A program made the translations under genes and the position numbers. This document shows positions 17,182 through 25,924 of a DNA stretch of 64,000 nt, piece by piece. This DNA is from Oscillospiraceae bacterium (GTDB lineage: Bacteria > Bacillota > Clostridia > Oscillospirales > Ruminococcaceae). The notes under the pieces were generated by a model. It did no database searches, was not told the DNA's origin, and saw only the letters and a list, made by a program, of their open reading frames with translations. The stretch is taken from NCBI GenBank assembly GCA_022769565.1, contig JALEJQ010000017.1:1-64000 (forward strand). Direction: 5' to 3'. Within the stretch, counting starts at the first letter, position 1. Each line of letters starts with the position of its first letter.

Positions 17182-18459
17182 TTAAAACATATCCTTTTTA
17201 CTTTTTATATAACGCCGTATCAGAATTATTATTGAAGCGGAAACGCAGGCTAAAAGGAACAGCGGTACAAGCCATTTGTTGCTTGTTTCGTCCTGAGTTG
17301 ATTTAAGCTCCGTCCAGAGGTTCTGGAGAGTACGGTTTGCATCGTCCGAAAGATTGCGGAAAATGGTGGTATGCGTGTTAAGATAATCATCGTCAAGATA
17401 AGAGATACCATCTTCCTTTATTTCGTCGTCAAGCATATCATAGGCAGCGCTGTTGGGCGTTGAATAGCCGATATAGGTGGTTGTGGCATAAGCAATGTCA
17501 GGCTCACACATAAAATTAATATACATTTCCGCAGCTTCCTTCTGCTTTGCGCCTACGGGAATACACATTGCGTCAATAAAAAGATTTGTTCCGCTTTTCG
17601 GGATAACGAAGCCCAGATCCTCATACTCGTCCATAAGAGTTACGGCGTCACCTGCATAATAAGGCGCAACAAGAGCCTCTCCTGCGCCCATTTTATCAAA
17701 AATTTCGTCCATAACATAAGCCTGAACGACCTTTTTCTGGTCTTTGAGCAGTTCTGCGCACTCATTCAGTTCCTTTTCATCTTCTGTATTAAGGGAATAG
17801 CCAAGCCGAAGCTCTGCAATGGCAAATGCGTCCCTCGGATTATCGAACATAAGGATCCTGTCGGCATAATCATCGTTCCAAAGAATATCCCAGTCTATCT
17901 CCTCGGGCGGAATGTCTATAAGTGTAGTGTCATAAATAATACCTACCGTACCCCATGTATAAGGAACGGAATATTCATTTTCGGGGTCATATGTGGGGTC
18001 AACAAAGGTGTCGGTTATATAGCTGAAATTCGGGATATTGTCATAATCCAGCTTCTGAAGCATACCCTCTTTTATCATACGGGAAATCATATAATCTGAG
18101 GGGATAATAATATCATAGCTTGCTCCGCCGCCTTTCAGCTTTGCGTACAGCTCTTCGTTGGTAGCGTAGTTTGTATAATTGACTTTTATTCCCGTAAGCT
18201 TTGTAAACTCCGCATTGACGTTGAGAGTTCCGTCCTCGGAGCCGTCGGAAATGTATTCACCCCAGTTATAAACGTTTATGGAAATTCCGGCGTCACGGAA
18301 ACGGCTGTAATAAGCCTCGTCTGCAATGGTAAGGGTCTGAACCTCAGCCTCGCCTTCATCTTCCACCTCTTCCTCAATATGGGAGCAGGACGACAGAATA
18401 GTACATAAAAGTGCTGCAGCAAAAGCTGCGGAAAAAGACCTATAAAGTTTTTTCTTCAC
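17182..18459 (-). CDS. potD: Spermidine/putrescine-binding protein with membrane tail
   Basis: A 425-residue polyamine-binding lipoprotein: signal peptide with lipobox LSSC and Cys25, an acidic linker, then the PotD fold (INVYNWGEYISDG, YDIIIPSDYMISRM, VPYTWGTVGIIYD, MCEPDIAYATTTYIGYSTPN). The start is GTG at 18459 with AAGGAGG upstream, directly after the potC stop. It feeds polyamines to PotB/PotC. Unusual: after the binding domain, a C-terminal hydrophobic helix (about residues 395-415) with a basic tail RRYIKSKK would give a second membrane anchor in addition to the lipid. Confidence 0.92.
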   Translation of the reverse strand: MKKKLYRSFSAAFAAALLCTILSSCSHIEEEVEDEGEAEVQTLTIADEAYYSRFRDAGISINVYNWGEYISDGSEDGTLNVNAEFTKLTGIKVNYTNYATNEELYAKLKGGGASYDIIIPSDYMISRMIKEGMLQKLDYDNIPNFSYITDTFVDPTYDPENEYSVPYTWGTVGIIYDTTLIDIPPEEIDWDILWNDDYADRILMFDNPRDAFAIAELRLGYSLNTEDEKELNECAELLKDQKKVVQAYVMDEIFDKMGAGEALVAPYYAGDAVTLMDEYEDLGFVIPKSGTNLFIDAMCIPVGAKQKEAAEMYINFMCEPDIAYATTTYIGYSTPNSAAYDMLDDEIKEDGISYLDDDYLNTHTTIFRNLSDDANRTLQNLWTELKSTQDETSNKWLVPLFLLACVSASIIILIRRYIKSKKDMF

Positions 18460-19257
18460 TTATCTTTCCTCCTTCACCTTTGCCGTGCTCTTGCGTTCGA
18501 TCATATTTTTTATAACGAGAACAATTACGACCACAAGGAAAATTATTGTTGAAAGGGCGTTTATTTCGGGGCTGACCTTTCTTCTTGTCATGGAATATAT
18601 GGTTACAGGAAGTGTCTGAACGCTTGAACCGCAGGTAAAATAGCTGATAATAAAATCGTCAAGAGAAAATGTAAACGCCATAAGGAAACCCGATACAACA
18701 CCGGGCATAATTTCCGGCAGAACTACCTTGAAAAACGCCGAAACGGGGTTGCAGCCAAGATCCTGAGCCGCTTCGTAAAGGAACGGATCCATTTGCTTGA
18801 ATTTCGGCATAACATTAAGGATAACATAAGGCACATCAAATGTAATATGCGCAATAAGAAGTGTTACAAAACCGAATTCGAGGTTCATTCTTGCAGCAAA
18901 AAACACAAACAAAAGCATAAGCGAAACGCCTGTTACTATTTCCGGGTTAATGATAGGGAAATTGGTAATGTTCAGCACTATAGTCTTTGAAAACTTCTTC
19001 ATATTGTTTATGCCTATAGCCGCAGCTGTGCCGAGAATGGTTGCTGCAATTGAAGCGATAACGGCAACAATAATAGTATTGACCAAGGAACTGATAATAA
19101 TTTCGTTTTTGAACAGCTTTATATACCAGTCAAAGGTAAAACCCGACATAACGGAACGGCTTTTTGTGGTGTTAAAGGAGAAAACTATAAGCACAAAAAT
19201 CGGAACATAGAGGAACATTAGCACAAGTCCGAGATAAACTTTAGAAAGTTTTTTCAT
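18460..19257 (-). CDS. potC: Polyamine ABC transporter permease PotC
   Basis: A 265-residue permease with six membrane helices. The EAA loop that contacts the ATPase is seen as EAAQDLGCNPVSAFFKVVLP near the middle of the C-terminal half. Start context FYVPIFVLIVFSFN-like (MFLYVPIFVLIVFSFN) is typical of PotC. It pairs with PotB to form the membrane channel for spermidine or putrescine. potB ends 14 bases upstream and potD starts at the next base after its stop, so the operon is tightly packed. AGGGCGGAAA precedes the ATG. Confidence 0.93.
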   Translation of the reverse strand: MKKLSKVYLGLVLMFLYVPIFVLIVFSFNTTKSRSVMSGFTFDWYIKLFKNEIIISSLVNTIIVAVIASIAATILGTAAAIGINNMKKFSKTIVLNITNFPIINPEIVTGVSLMLLFVFFAARMNLEFGFVTLLIAHITFDVPYVILNVMPKFKQMDPFLYEAAQDLGCNPVSAFFKVVLPEIMPGVVSGFLMAFTFSLDDFIISYFTCGSSVQTLPVTIYSMTRRKVSPEINALSTIIFLVVVIVLVIKNMIERKSTAKVKEER

Positions 19258-19271
19258 TTTCCGCCCTCCCC

Positions 19272-20093
19272 TTACATCAGAACTACGCCGTCTTCATCGG
19301 CACTAAATTGATTCATTATTGTCATAATAAGAAGCACTATCACCATCAGAACAAGAGAAATAGCCGCTCCAAGGTTCATATTATAGGAGTTACCCAGGAA
19401 CTGCATTTCAATAAGGTCGCCTATAAGAAGATTTCCGCCGCCGCCCAGCATACGGGAGATGATGAACGTACTTATCGCCGGTACGAATACCATTGTTATT
19501 CCCGAAAAAACGCCCGGCAGGCTAAGAGGAAACACGACCTTCAGCAGCGTTTTTCTTGGATTGCAGCCAAGGTCGGCAGCCGCTTCAAGAACGCTCTTGT
19601 CTATCTTTACCATTACCGAATAAATAGGCAGTATCATAAACGGCAGATAGTTATACACCATACCGAGAACGACCGCACCTTCAGTATTGAGCATTTTAAA
19701 GGGACCGATTCCGAAAAATCCGAGAAAAGAATTGATAAGTCCGTTATTTCCCAGCAAGGTCATCCATGCGTAGGTCCTGAGCAGAAAATTCATCCACATG
19801 GGGAGCATTACTATCATAAGCATTGTGCTTCGTGTTCCGGATTTCAGCCCCGTAAGTATATATGCAAGAGGATAAGCTATTACAAGGCATATCACCGTTG
19901 CAATAAGAGCCAGCCAGATGGAACGGATAAAAATTGGGGCATACTGTGCAACATCGGAAACGTAATCAAGGGTAAAATGTCCGTTTCCGTCGGTAAAGGC
20001 AAAATACGCTACCATAAGAAGCGGAACAAGGATAAATACCACCATCCACACAAGATAGGGCGCAGCAGCGAGCTTGTTTTTTAAATTATTCAT
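19272..20093 (-). CDS. potB: Polyamine ABC transporter permease PotB
   Basis: A 273-residue permease with six helices. The EAA loop is [20 protein letters not shown]. The first helix begins [18 protein letters not shown], as usual for PotB. It forms the channel with PotC. The start overlaps the end of potA by eight bases and has GGAGG upstream inside potA, showing translational coupling. Confidence 0.93.
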   Translation of the reverse strand: MNNLKNKLAAAPYLVWMVVFILVPLLMVAYFAFTDGNGHFTLDYVSDVAQYAPIFIRSIWLALIATVICLVIAYPLAYILTGLKSGTRSTMLMIVMLPMWMNFLLRTYAWMTLLGNNGLINSFLGFFGIGPFKMLNTEGAVVLGMVYNYLPFMILPIYSVMVKIDKSVLEAAADLGCNPRKTLLKVVFPLSLPGVFSGITMVFVPAISTFIISRMLGGGGNLLIGDLIEMQFLGNSYNMNLGAAISLVLMVIVLLIMTIMNQFSADEDGVVLM

Positions 20094-21165
20094 CTGCGCC
20101 CTCCTTTACGGATTCGTGGGACTTCATTTTATTCATAATATGAATATCATCGGGAGTAAAGGTGATGCCTACGGAAGCGCCCTTTTCAGCCGCTTTTGTG
20201 GAGTGAACTATCCATCTGAAATCATATGCATCAATGAGCATTTCATAATGTACGCCCTTAAAAATGACGGATTCAACTATTCCGTTAAGCTGTGCTTCTT
20301 CGGGAGCAACCAATGTAATATCTTCGGGACGTATCACAACATCTACGGGGGTATTTTCTCCGAAGCCGCCGTCTACACATTCAAAATTTCTGCCGCTTAT
20401 TTCCACAAGCCTGTCCCTAATCATAAGACCGTTCAGAATATTGCTTTCTCCGATAAAATCGGCAACAAAAGCATTTTTCGGCTCGTTATAAATATCAACG
20501 GGAGAACCTACCTGTTGGATTATTCCACCGTTCATTACGACTACCGTATCGCTCATTGTAAGTGCTTCTTCCTGGTCGTGGGTAACGTAAATGAAGGTTA
20601 TTTCAAGCTGTTCCTGAATACGCTTCAGCTCTATCTGCATTTCTTTTCTGAGTTTCAGGTCAAGAGCGCCAAGAGGTTCATCAAGCAAAAGCACCTTCGG
20701 GTGATTTACGAGGGCTCTTGCTATTGCAACTCTCTGCTGCTGACCGCCGGAAAGACGGGTTATGCTTCTCTTTTCAAATCCTGTAAGGTTTACAAGCTTT
20801 AGCATTTCCGCAACACGCTTTGAAATATCCTTTTCGGACAGCTTCTGCACACGCAGACCGAAAGCAATATTATCGTAAACGTTGAGATGCGGGAAAAGAG
20901 CATATCTCTGGAAAACGGTATTGACGTTTCTTTTATATGGCGGAAGACCATTGATTTTTTTGCCGTCAAACATAACTGTTCCGCTGTCAGGGTCAAGAAA
21001 TCCGCCGATTATTCTGAGAGTTGTGGTTTTACCGCAGCCTGACGGTCCAAGCAAAGTCACAAACTCCTTGTCCTTAATATCCAGATTTATCTTGTCAAGA
21101 ATTCTTTCGCCGTCAAATTCAACCACAATGTCCTTTAATGTAACAATATTATTCATTCCGTTCAT
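20086..21165 (-). CDS. potA: Polyamine ABC transporter ATP-binding protein PotA
   Basis: A 359-residue ATPase. Walker [10 protein letters not shown], signature [15 protein letters not shown], Walker [13 protein letters not shown] and the H-loop THDQEEAL are intact. A C-terminal TOBE-type regulatory domain (about 270-345, with VVIRPEDI) is typical of PotA/MalK proteins. It energises polyamine import through PotB/PotC. AGGAGG lies 3 bases before the ATG at 21165 and 12 before the ATG at 21156, so the exact start is uncertain; the longer in-frame extension to 21234 lacks a ribosome site. A TTGACA on the minus strand (21241-21236) may be the -35 of the operon promoter, but no clean -10 is spaced from it. 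Confidence 0.93.
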   Translation of the reverse strand: MNGMNNIVTLKDIVVEFDGERILDKINLDIKDKEFVTLLGPSGCGKTTTLRIIGGFLDPDSGTVMFDGKKINGLPPYKRNVNTVFQRYALFPHLNVYDNIAFGLRVQKLSEKDISKRVAEMLKLVNLTGFEKRSITRLSGGQQQRVAIARALVNHPKVLLLDEPLGALDLKLRKEMQIELKRIQEQLEITFIYVTHDQEEALTMSDTVVVMNGGIIQQVGSPVDIYNEPKNAFVADFIGESNILNGLMIRDRLVEISGRNFECVDGGFGENTPVDVVIRPEDITLVAPEEAQLNGIVESVIFKGVHYEMLIDAYDFRWIVHSTKAAEKGASVGITFTPDDIHIMNKMKSHESVKEGADE

Positions 21166-21300
21166 ACCCCTCCTGATATTCTGCCCGTATAGAAATAAAC
21201 GCACATAATAATACTTTATATAATATTGCTTCAAATGTCAATAGACAATCGGTAAAATAATATTTATTTCGTGGTATATAATGTTTTTTTCGGTATTTTA

Positions 21301-21329
21301 TTGACAAGATACAATTATTATTATAAAAT
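21301..21329 (+). promoter_or_regulatory. Promoter of the GH25 gene
   Basis: TTGACA (21301-21306), 17-bp spacer and TAAAAT (21324-21329), about 70 bases before the start codon. Confidence 0.75.
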
Positions 21330-21401
21330 TAATATATTAATTTGTATGAATTTGAATTATTGTTACGTATTATATACGTTATATTGCCATGGAGGTTCGT
21401 T

Positions 21402-22790
21402 ATGTCCCAAAATAAGGTTTTGCTTAAAATTATATCAATACTTACCGCTTCGGTAATGTCGCTCTGCATATGTTCTTACACCGCAGCCGCAGAAGATGAT
21501 TTTCCCGAAGACACTATGATAGAAGAATTTGACGAAAACGCCGACGATACATCAGAGGAAAACATCGAAGAAGACGGTTTTGAAGAAAATGATTCACAGG
21601 CAATAGCCGGTGCCTTTAACGATGAACATGAAGTTACGATACCTGCCAAACAGATAAAAATCAAATCTGGCAGCTTCAAGGTAATAGGTCTTGGAAGCAG
21701 CTTTCAGATAGTTACTGCTTTCAAACCGAGCAATTCCGATGACACCATTACATATAAATCCCTCAATAAAACCATTGCACAGGTAACCAATGAAGGCCTT
21801 GTGACAGGCGTTGGAATAGGTCAGACTACAATACGTCTCAAAACTTCGACCGGAGTAAAAGCAAACATAACTGTTACGGTCACAGACGCTTATTCAGGTT
21901 CAGGAGGATCGGAAAATTTAAAGGTCGAATCAATTGACATCGTTGATTCAAACATTATGGTTCGGAAAAACAAAACCGCTTCTGTCGAATATGTGCTTTA
22001 TCCACTCGGTTCTTCAGATAAAGTCAACTTTTCTTCCGAGGATCCCGACATAGCTTCCATAAACTCCAAAGGCGTTATAACAGGAAAAAGCGAAGGTACA
22101 ACCACTATTACGCTGACGACCTCTTCGGGCATTAAGGCAAGCTGCAGCGTTACCGTTTACAGCGGAGTATATAAAGGCATTGACGTTTCAAAATGGCAAG
22201 ACGATATCAACTGGAAAAAAGTGAGCAACGCCGGAATTGATTTTGCTATGATAAGAAGCTCCTTCGGAGACAGCAATGTTGACGTTAAACTTAAAGAAAA
22301 TGTTAAAGGCTGTGAAAAATACGGCATACCTTACGGATTTTATCACTATACATATGCAAGAAACGTATCCGAAGCAAAAAAAGAAGCACGTTTTTTCCTC
22401 AAAACAATAAAAAAATACAATCCCGAATACCCTGTTGTTCTTGATATTGAAGAATCATTTTACGATAGTATGTCCAAAAAACAAGTGACCGATATTATCT
22501 GCGCATTTATGGAGGAACTGGAAAATGCAGGATATTATGCTATGATATACAGCTATGCAAACTTCTTTAAGGACAACACCACAATAAGCAGGTTGGAAAA
22601 GTACGACATCTGGGTAGCCTGCTGGGGCGATACGGACAAGCTGAACAGCTCCTATGATTATCACTACGGAATGTGGCAGTACAGCTCCACCGGAAAGGTT
22701 GACGGAATCTCGGGAGAAGTTGACCTTGACTACGCATACAAGGATTATGCAGGCAGGATAAGAAAATACGGACTTAACAATCTAAAATAA
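21402..22790 (+). CDS. Secreted GH25 muramidase with two bacterial Ig-like domains
   Basis: A 462-residue secreted protein. A signal peptide covers about residues 1-30 (ending YTAAAED), followed by a highly acidic stretch. Two BIG_2-type domains follow (about 75-165 and 175-255, each ending in a TSTGVKANITVTV-like strand). The C-terminal GH25 lysozyme domain starts at KGIDVSKWQDDINWKKV and carries the catalytic pair Asp348 and Glu350 in VLDIEE, then WQYSSTGKVDGI and VDLDYAY. GH25 enzymes cut peptidoglycan between MurNAc and GlcNAc. The ATG at 21402 has GGAGG six bases upstream; an in-frame extension to 21342 is rejected. It is transcribed alone with promoter and terminator. A cell-wall turnover role is likely. 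Confidence 0.92.
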   Translation: MSQNKVLLKIISILTASVMSLCICSYTAAAEDDFPEDTMIEEFDENADDTSEENIEEDGFEENDSQAIAGAFNDEHEVTIPAKQIKIKSGSFKVIGLGSSFQIVTAFKPSNSDDTITYKSLNKTIAQVTNEGLVTGVGIGQTTIRLKTSTGVKANITVTVTDAYSGSGGSENLKVESIDIVDSNIMVRKNKTASVEYVLYPLGSSDKVNFSSEDPDIASINSKGVITGKSEGTTTITLTTSSGIKASCSVTVYSGVYKGIDVSKWQDDINWKKVSNAGIDFAMIRSSFGDSNVDVKLKENVKGCEKYGIPYGFYHYTYARNVSEAKKEARFFLKTIKKYNPEYPVVLDIEESFYDSMSKKQVTDIICAFMEELENAGYYAMIYSYANFFKDNTTISRLEKYDIWVACWGDTDKLNSSYDYHYGMWQYSSTGKVDGISGEVDLDYAYKDYAGRIRKYGLNNLK

Positions 22791-22791
22791 T

Positions 22792-22832
22792 AACAAAGCT
22801 TCGGATCACATACGTCCGAGGCTTTGTTATAT
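22792..22832 (+). terminator. Terminator after the GH25 gene
   Basis: A 14-bp stem with one G-U pair (22792-22805 with 22815-22828), then ttatata. Confidence 0.8.
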
Positions 22833-22924
22833 ATTGTTAATTCAAATAAATTCAACCGTTTGACAAGATATATATCCAAGCCGCATATTTGTATATTTAT
22901 ACTATGGAAATTAATTGCAGCATA

Positions 22925-22933
22925 TGTTATAAT
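22925..22933 (+). promoter_or_regulatory. Extended -10 promoter for the NYN gene
   Basis: TG-T-TATAAT (TG 22925-22926, TATAAT 22928-22933) with no clear -35. A second candidate, TTGACA at 22860-22865, has only CATATT at proper spacing. The leader is about 70 bases. Confidence 0.5.
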
Positions 22934-23009
22934 TATTCAATAAAGATAATTATAATTATGATGTATTAGACTTTCAAACCGTATTATAATAATCAAACGG
23001 AGGATCACT

Positions 23010-23729
23010 ATGCCTGATAAACGCTTTGCCGTTCTCATTGACGCTGACAATGTTTCCGATAAATACATTAAGGTCATTCTTGACGAAATATCAAACGAAG
23101 GCATTATAACATACAAAAGAATATACGGCGATTGGACCAAGCCTGCACTTGCTTCATGGAAAAACGTTCTTCTTAACCATTCTATAACGCCTATGCAGCA
23201 GTATAATTATACTACGGGAAAAAGCTCTACCGATTCCGCTATGATAATCGACGCTATGGATATTCTTTATTCGGGAAATGTAGACGGCTTCTGTATCGTT
23301 TCAAGCGACAGCGATTTTACACGGCTCGCTGTAAGGCTTCGTGAATCTGGTATGTATGTTATAGGTATGGGAGAAAAGAAAACCCCAAATCCCTTTATTT
23401 CCGCCTGCAACAGATTCAAATACCTTGAAATAATCGGCGGAAATAATAAATCCAAACAGGAAGACTGCGATATTGACAAATTAAATACAAACGTGATCAA
23501 AAAAGCTGTTTCGGAAATAATAGCCGATGTTTCGGACGATGACGGCTGGGCATCTTTAAGCGAAGTTGGAAATATCCTTACAAAGCGTTTTTCAAACTTC
23601 GATGTGCGGCATTTTCATTATAATAAGCTCACTCCGTTTATCAAATCTCTCGGAATATTTGAGATAAAATCAATCCCAAGCAGCGTTGACCCGAATGTCA
23701 AAGTTATTTCCATTAAAGAAATCAAATGA
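23010..23729 (+). CDS. NYN-domain nuclease-like protein with OST-HTH-like tail
   Basis: A 239-residue protein. The N-terminal NYN/PIN-like domain (about 1-145) shows the acidic residues of the LabA/DUF88 group: VLIDADNVS, DSAMIIDAMDILY and IVSSDSDFTRLA. The C-terminal part (about 165-239) resembles an OST-HTH/LOTUS RNA-binding module (WASLSEVGNILTKRFSNFDV). Such proteins are thought to be RNases acting on RNA recognised by the winged helix; the target is unknown. GGAGG precedes the ATG. The HAD gene starts 15 bases after the stop. Confidence 0.85.
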   Translation: MPDKRFAVLIDADNVSDKYIKVILDEISNEGIITYKRIYGDWTKPALASWKNVLLNHSITPMQQYNYTTGKSSTDSAMIIDAMDILYSGNVDGFCIVSSDSDFTRLAVRLRESGMYVIGMGEKKTPNPFISACNRFKYLEIIGGNNKSKQEDCDIDKLNTNVIKKAVSEIIADVSDDDGWASLSEVGNILTKRFSNFDVRHFHYNKLTPFIKSLGIFEIKSIPSSVDPNVKVISIKEIK

Positions 23730-23743
23730 TCAAGGAGAAAAAT

Positions 23744-24379
23744 ATGAATTATTCTGCTGCGATTTTTGACCTTGACGGAACATTGATAGATTCAAATCCC
23801 GTGTGGGAAAAGCTGGACAGGATCATACTTGAGCGAAGGAATATTACTGCGGATGACGCTTTTTTCAAAAAACTTACTGCAATGACATATGAAGACGCCG
23901 CCGCAGAGATACAAAAGCTGGGAGTAAATATTTCGGCAGATGATTTTAAAACCGAGATAAACGAGCTTGCCGTATATGAATATTCCAACAATATCCGCCT
24001 TAAAGACGGAGCGGAAAATTATCTCATTCATCTTAAAAACAGCAATATAAAAATAACTCTTGCTACTGCATCCCCTGCGGAGCTTTATGTACCTGTATTG
24101 AAAAACAACGGGGTGTATCACCTCTTTGCCGCTTTCACTACTACCGATGAAATCGGAAGAAGCAAGGATTATCCCGACATTTATATCGAAGCAGCAAGAA
24201 AAGTCGGTGTAAGCCCCAAATGCTGCATGGCGTTTGAAGATGTGTTAAAGGGTGTTTTAAGTGCCAAAAAAGCCGGAATGTTTACCGTTGGTGTATATGA
24301 CGAAAGTTCTGCCGGCTATATTGAAGAAATAAAAAAAGCCTCGGATAAATTTATATATTCCTTTAACGAAATGTTATAA
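23744..24379 (+). CDS. HAD-family phosphatase/phosphomutase
   Basis: A 211-residue HAD subfamily IA protein resembling beta-phosphoglucomutase and related phosphatases. Motif I FDLDGTLIDS carries nucleophile Asp9 and Asp11. A helical cap (about 15-80) follows, then motif II TLATASP and motif III/IV KDYPDIY with FEDVLKGVLSAKKAGM. The exact substrate cannot be inferred. The ATG at 23744 has AAGGAGA six bases upstream; an earlier ATG at 23726 overlaps the NYN stop and has no site. The gene is cotranscribed with the NYN gene. Confidence 0.85.
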   Translation: MNYSAAIFDLDGTLIDSNPVWEKLDRIILERRNITADDAFFKKLTAMTYEDAAAEIQKLGVNISADDFKTEINELAVYEYSNNIRLKDGAENYLIHLKNSNIKITLATASPAELYVPVLKNNGVYHLFAAFTTTDEIGRSKDYPDIYIEAARKVGVSPKCCMAFEDVLKGVLSAKKAGMFTVGVYDESSAGYIEEIKKASDKFIYSFNEML

Positions 24380-24402
24380 TTTATCATAATTCACAAAAAA
24401 CA

Positions 24403-24431
24403 TTGTAATTCAAGAAAATAAGTATTATAAT
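24403..24431 (+). promoter_or_regulatory. Promoter of the EAL-HDOD gene
   Basis: TTGTAA (24403-24408), 17-bp spacer and TATAAT (24426-24431), 37 bases before the start codon. Confidence 0.7.
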
Positions 24432-24468
24432 ATTAATAATAAAACAGTTGATAAGGAGAACAGCTATT

Positions 24469-25704
24469 ATGGAATCCTATATTGTAAGGCAGGCTCTCGT
24501 AAACGAAGATCAAAAAACTTTCGGATATGAAATCATTTATACCGACAATGAATACAATAAAGATTACACAGACGACTCTACCGCTGCAAACGCCATTGAA
24601 AACTTCCTTTCATCAATGGACAGCGAGCGTTTCCTTGACGGTAAGATCGCATTTCTCACTTTTACTCAAAGTTTGCTTGAAAAAAATATTCCTAAAATGT
24701 TTTCTACAAACAAGCTGGTAGTTCAGATCGAGGATTCGCTCATAACAAACCCTATGTCACAAAGCTATATTACAAAATTAAAGCAGAACGGCTATAAGAT
24801 CGCTGTTGTTGACTTTGAATTTGCACCGAGATTTTTCGGAATACTTGACATAGTAGATTACATAAAGGTGAATTTTGCCGCTAACGACCCTTCCATTGAA
24901 AACATTGTAAATATAGGCAAGTCCTTCGGCAAAAAGGTTATTGCCTACAATATTGAGGACAAGGAATGTTACGACAGAGCTAAAGCATTGGGCTGTTCCT
25001 ATTTCCAAGGTTCCTATGTTTCCGAAAAAATGCCATCTACCATAAAAACAGTCAATCATATCCAAAGCAACTTCTTCCTGCTTATGGTCGCTGTTACAAG
25101 GGACGAGCCGGATATTGACGAAATCGAAAGCATTATTTCAAGAGATGTTTCGCTTACATACTCTCTGCTGAAGCTTGTCAATTCCGCTTACTTTGCGCTC
25201 AGAAACCGTGCACGTTCGGTAAAGCAGGCGTTGGTTATCCTCGGTCTTGGTCAATTAAAGCAGTGGATATATCTCCTCAGCTTTAAGCAGGATGACGGTT
25301 CAATGCCGGACGAGCTTATTAAAATTTCTTTCCTTAGAGCTACATTTGCGTCCGAACTCCTTGAATATGCCACAAATATGCCTATTTCCAAATCTGAAGC
25401 ATATCTTATGGGTATGTTCTCAACGCTTGGAAAGCTTATGCAAATGCCTTTGGAGGAAGTTCTTGTTCAGCTTCCCATAAGTGATGAGATCAAAAATGCG
25501 CTTTTGAAAAAAGAAGGAAGAACAGGTTTACTTTACACTTTGATACTTGCTTACGAAAAGGCTGACTGGAGAACTATGAGCGAATCTGCCGCCGAACTCG
25601 GCATTCCTGCAGCAATGATCGCTCAGAAGTATTTTGAATGCGTTGAAAAGGTCAATGAGATATGGAACAGCCTTACTCATACAAGCGAAAATATTGAAGA
25701 TTAA
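24469..25704 (+). CDS. EAL-HDOD signalling protein with degenerate EAL domain
   Basis: A 411-residue protein of the YuxH type. The N-terminal ~195 residues are EAL-like (VRQALVNEDQKTFGYEIIYT, KLVVQIEDS, YKIAVVDFEF, CSYFQGSYVS). The signature EAL is replaced by YEII and other metal ligands are missing, so cyclic-di-GMP hydrolysis is unlikely. The C-terminal HDOD domain (about 200-400) has VSLTYSLLKLVNSAYF, VKQALVILGLGQLKQW and YLMGMFSTLGKLM. Such proteins act as output modules in motility or stress signalling; the exact role is unknown. Start: ATG 24469 with AAGGAG ten bases upstream. It is transcribed alone. Confidence 0.87.
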   Translation: MESYIVRQALVNEDQKTFGYEIIYTDNEYNKDYTDDSTAANAIENFLSSMDSERFLDGKIAFLTFTQSLLEKNIPKMFSTNKLVVQIEDSLITNPMSQSYITKLKQNGYKIAVVDFEFAPRFFGILDIVDYIKVNFAANDPSIENIVNIGKSFGKKVIAYNIEDKECYDRAKALGCSYFQGSYVSEKMPSTIKTVNHIQSNFFLLMVAVTRDEPDIDEIESIISRDVSLTYSLLKLVNSAYFALRNRARSVKQALVILGLGQLKQWIYLLSFKQDDGSMPDELIKISFLRATFASELLEYATNMPISKSEAYLMGMFSTLGKLMQMPLEEVLVQLPISDEIKNALLKKEGRTGLLYTLILAYEKADWRTMSESAAELGIPAAMIAQKYFECVEKVNEIWNSLTHTSENIED

Positions 25705-25708
25705 AATA

Positions 25709-25747
25709 AAAACGGAGCTTTCCACTGCGAAATGCTCCGTTTTGTTG
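25709..25747 (+). terminator. Terminator after EAL-HDOD gene
   Basis: A 10-bp perfect stem, aaaacggagc (25709-25718) with gctccgtttt (25734-25743), followed by gttgtattt. Confidence 0.85.
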
Positions 25748-25762
25748 TATTTATTAATTCTT

Positions 25763-25924
25763 ATACTAATCTTTGACCGTTCTATAGACAAAGACGGCAG
25801 ATAGAACACAGCCAATCAAGAAAAGCGACCGCAGCAAGGCTTGGTGCCTTGCAAGGAAGCTTGACGCAGAGTGGCTGGGTTATAGCTGTCGGAATTTGTC
25901 TATAGGTTGGTTAAAGATTAGTAT
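25763..25924 (+). repeat. MITE-like inverted-repeat element, copy 2
   Basis: The ends (from atactaatctttgacc and to ggttaaagattagtat) are near-perfect inverted repeats, and pairing continues through tctatagacaaa. The interior has gacgcagagtgg on the plus strand. Total 162 bp. The right end overlaps the 3' end of the transglutaminase-like gene and supplies its last four codons and stop codon. Confidence 0.85.

Noticed and set aside
25528..25815. Minus-strand frame beginning MAVFYLPSLSIE
   Set aside because: It is encoded by repeat copy 2 and the antisense of the EAL-HDOD gene; the same opening appears at copy 3, so it reflects the repeat, not a gene.
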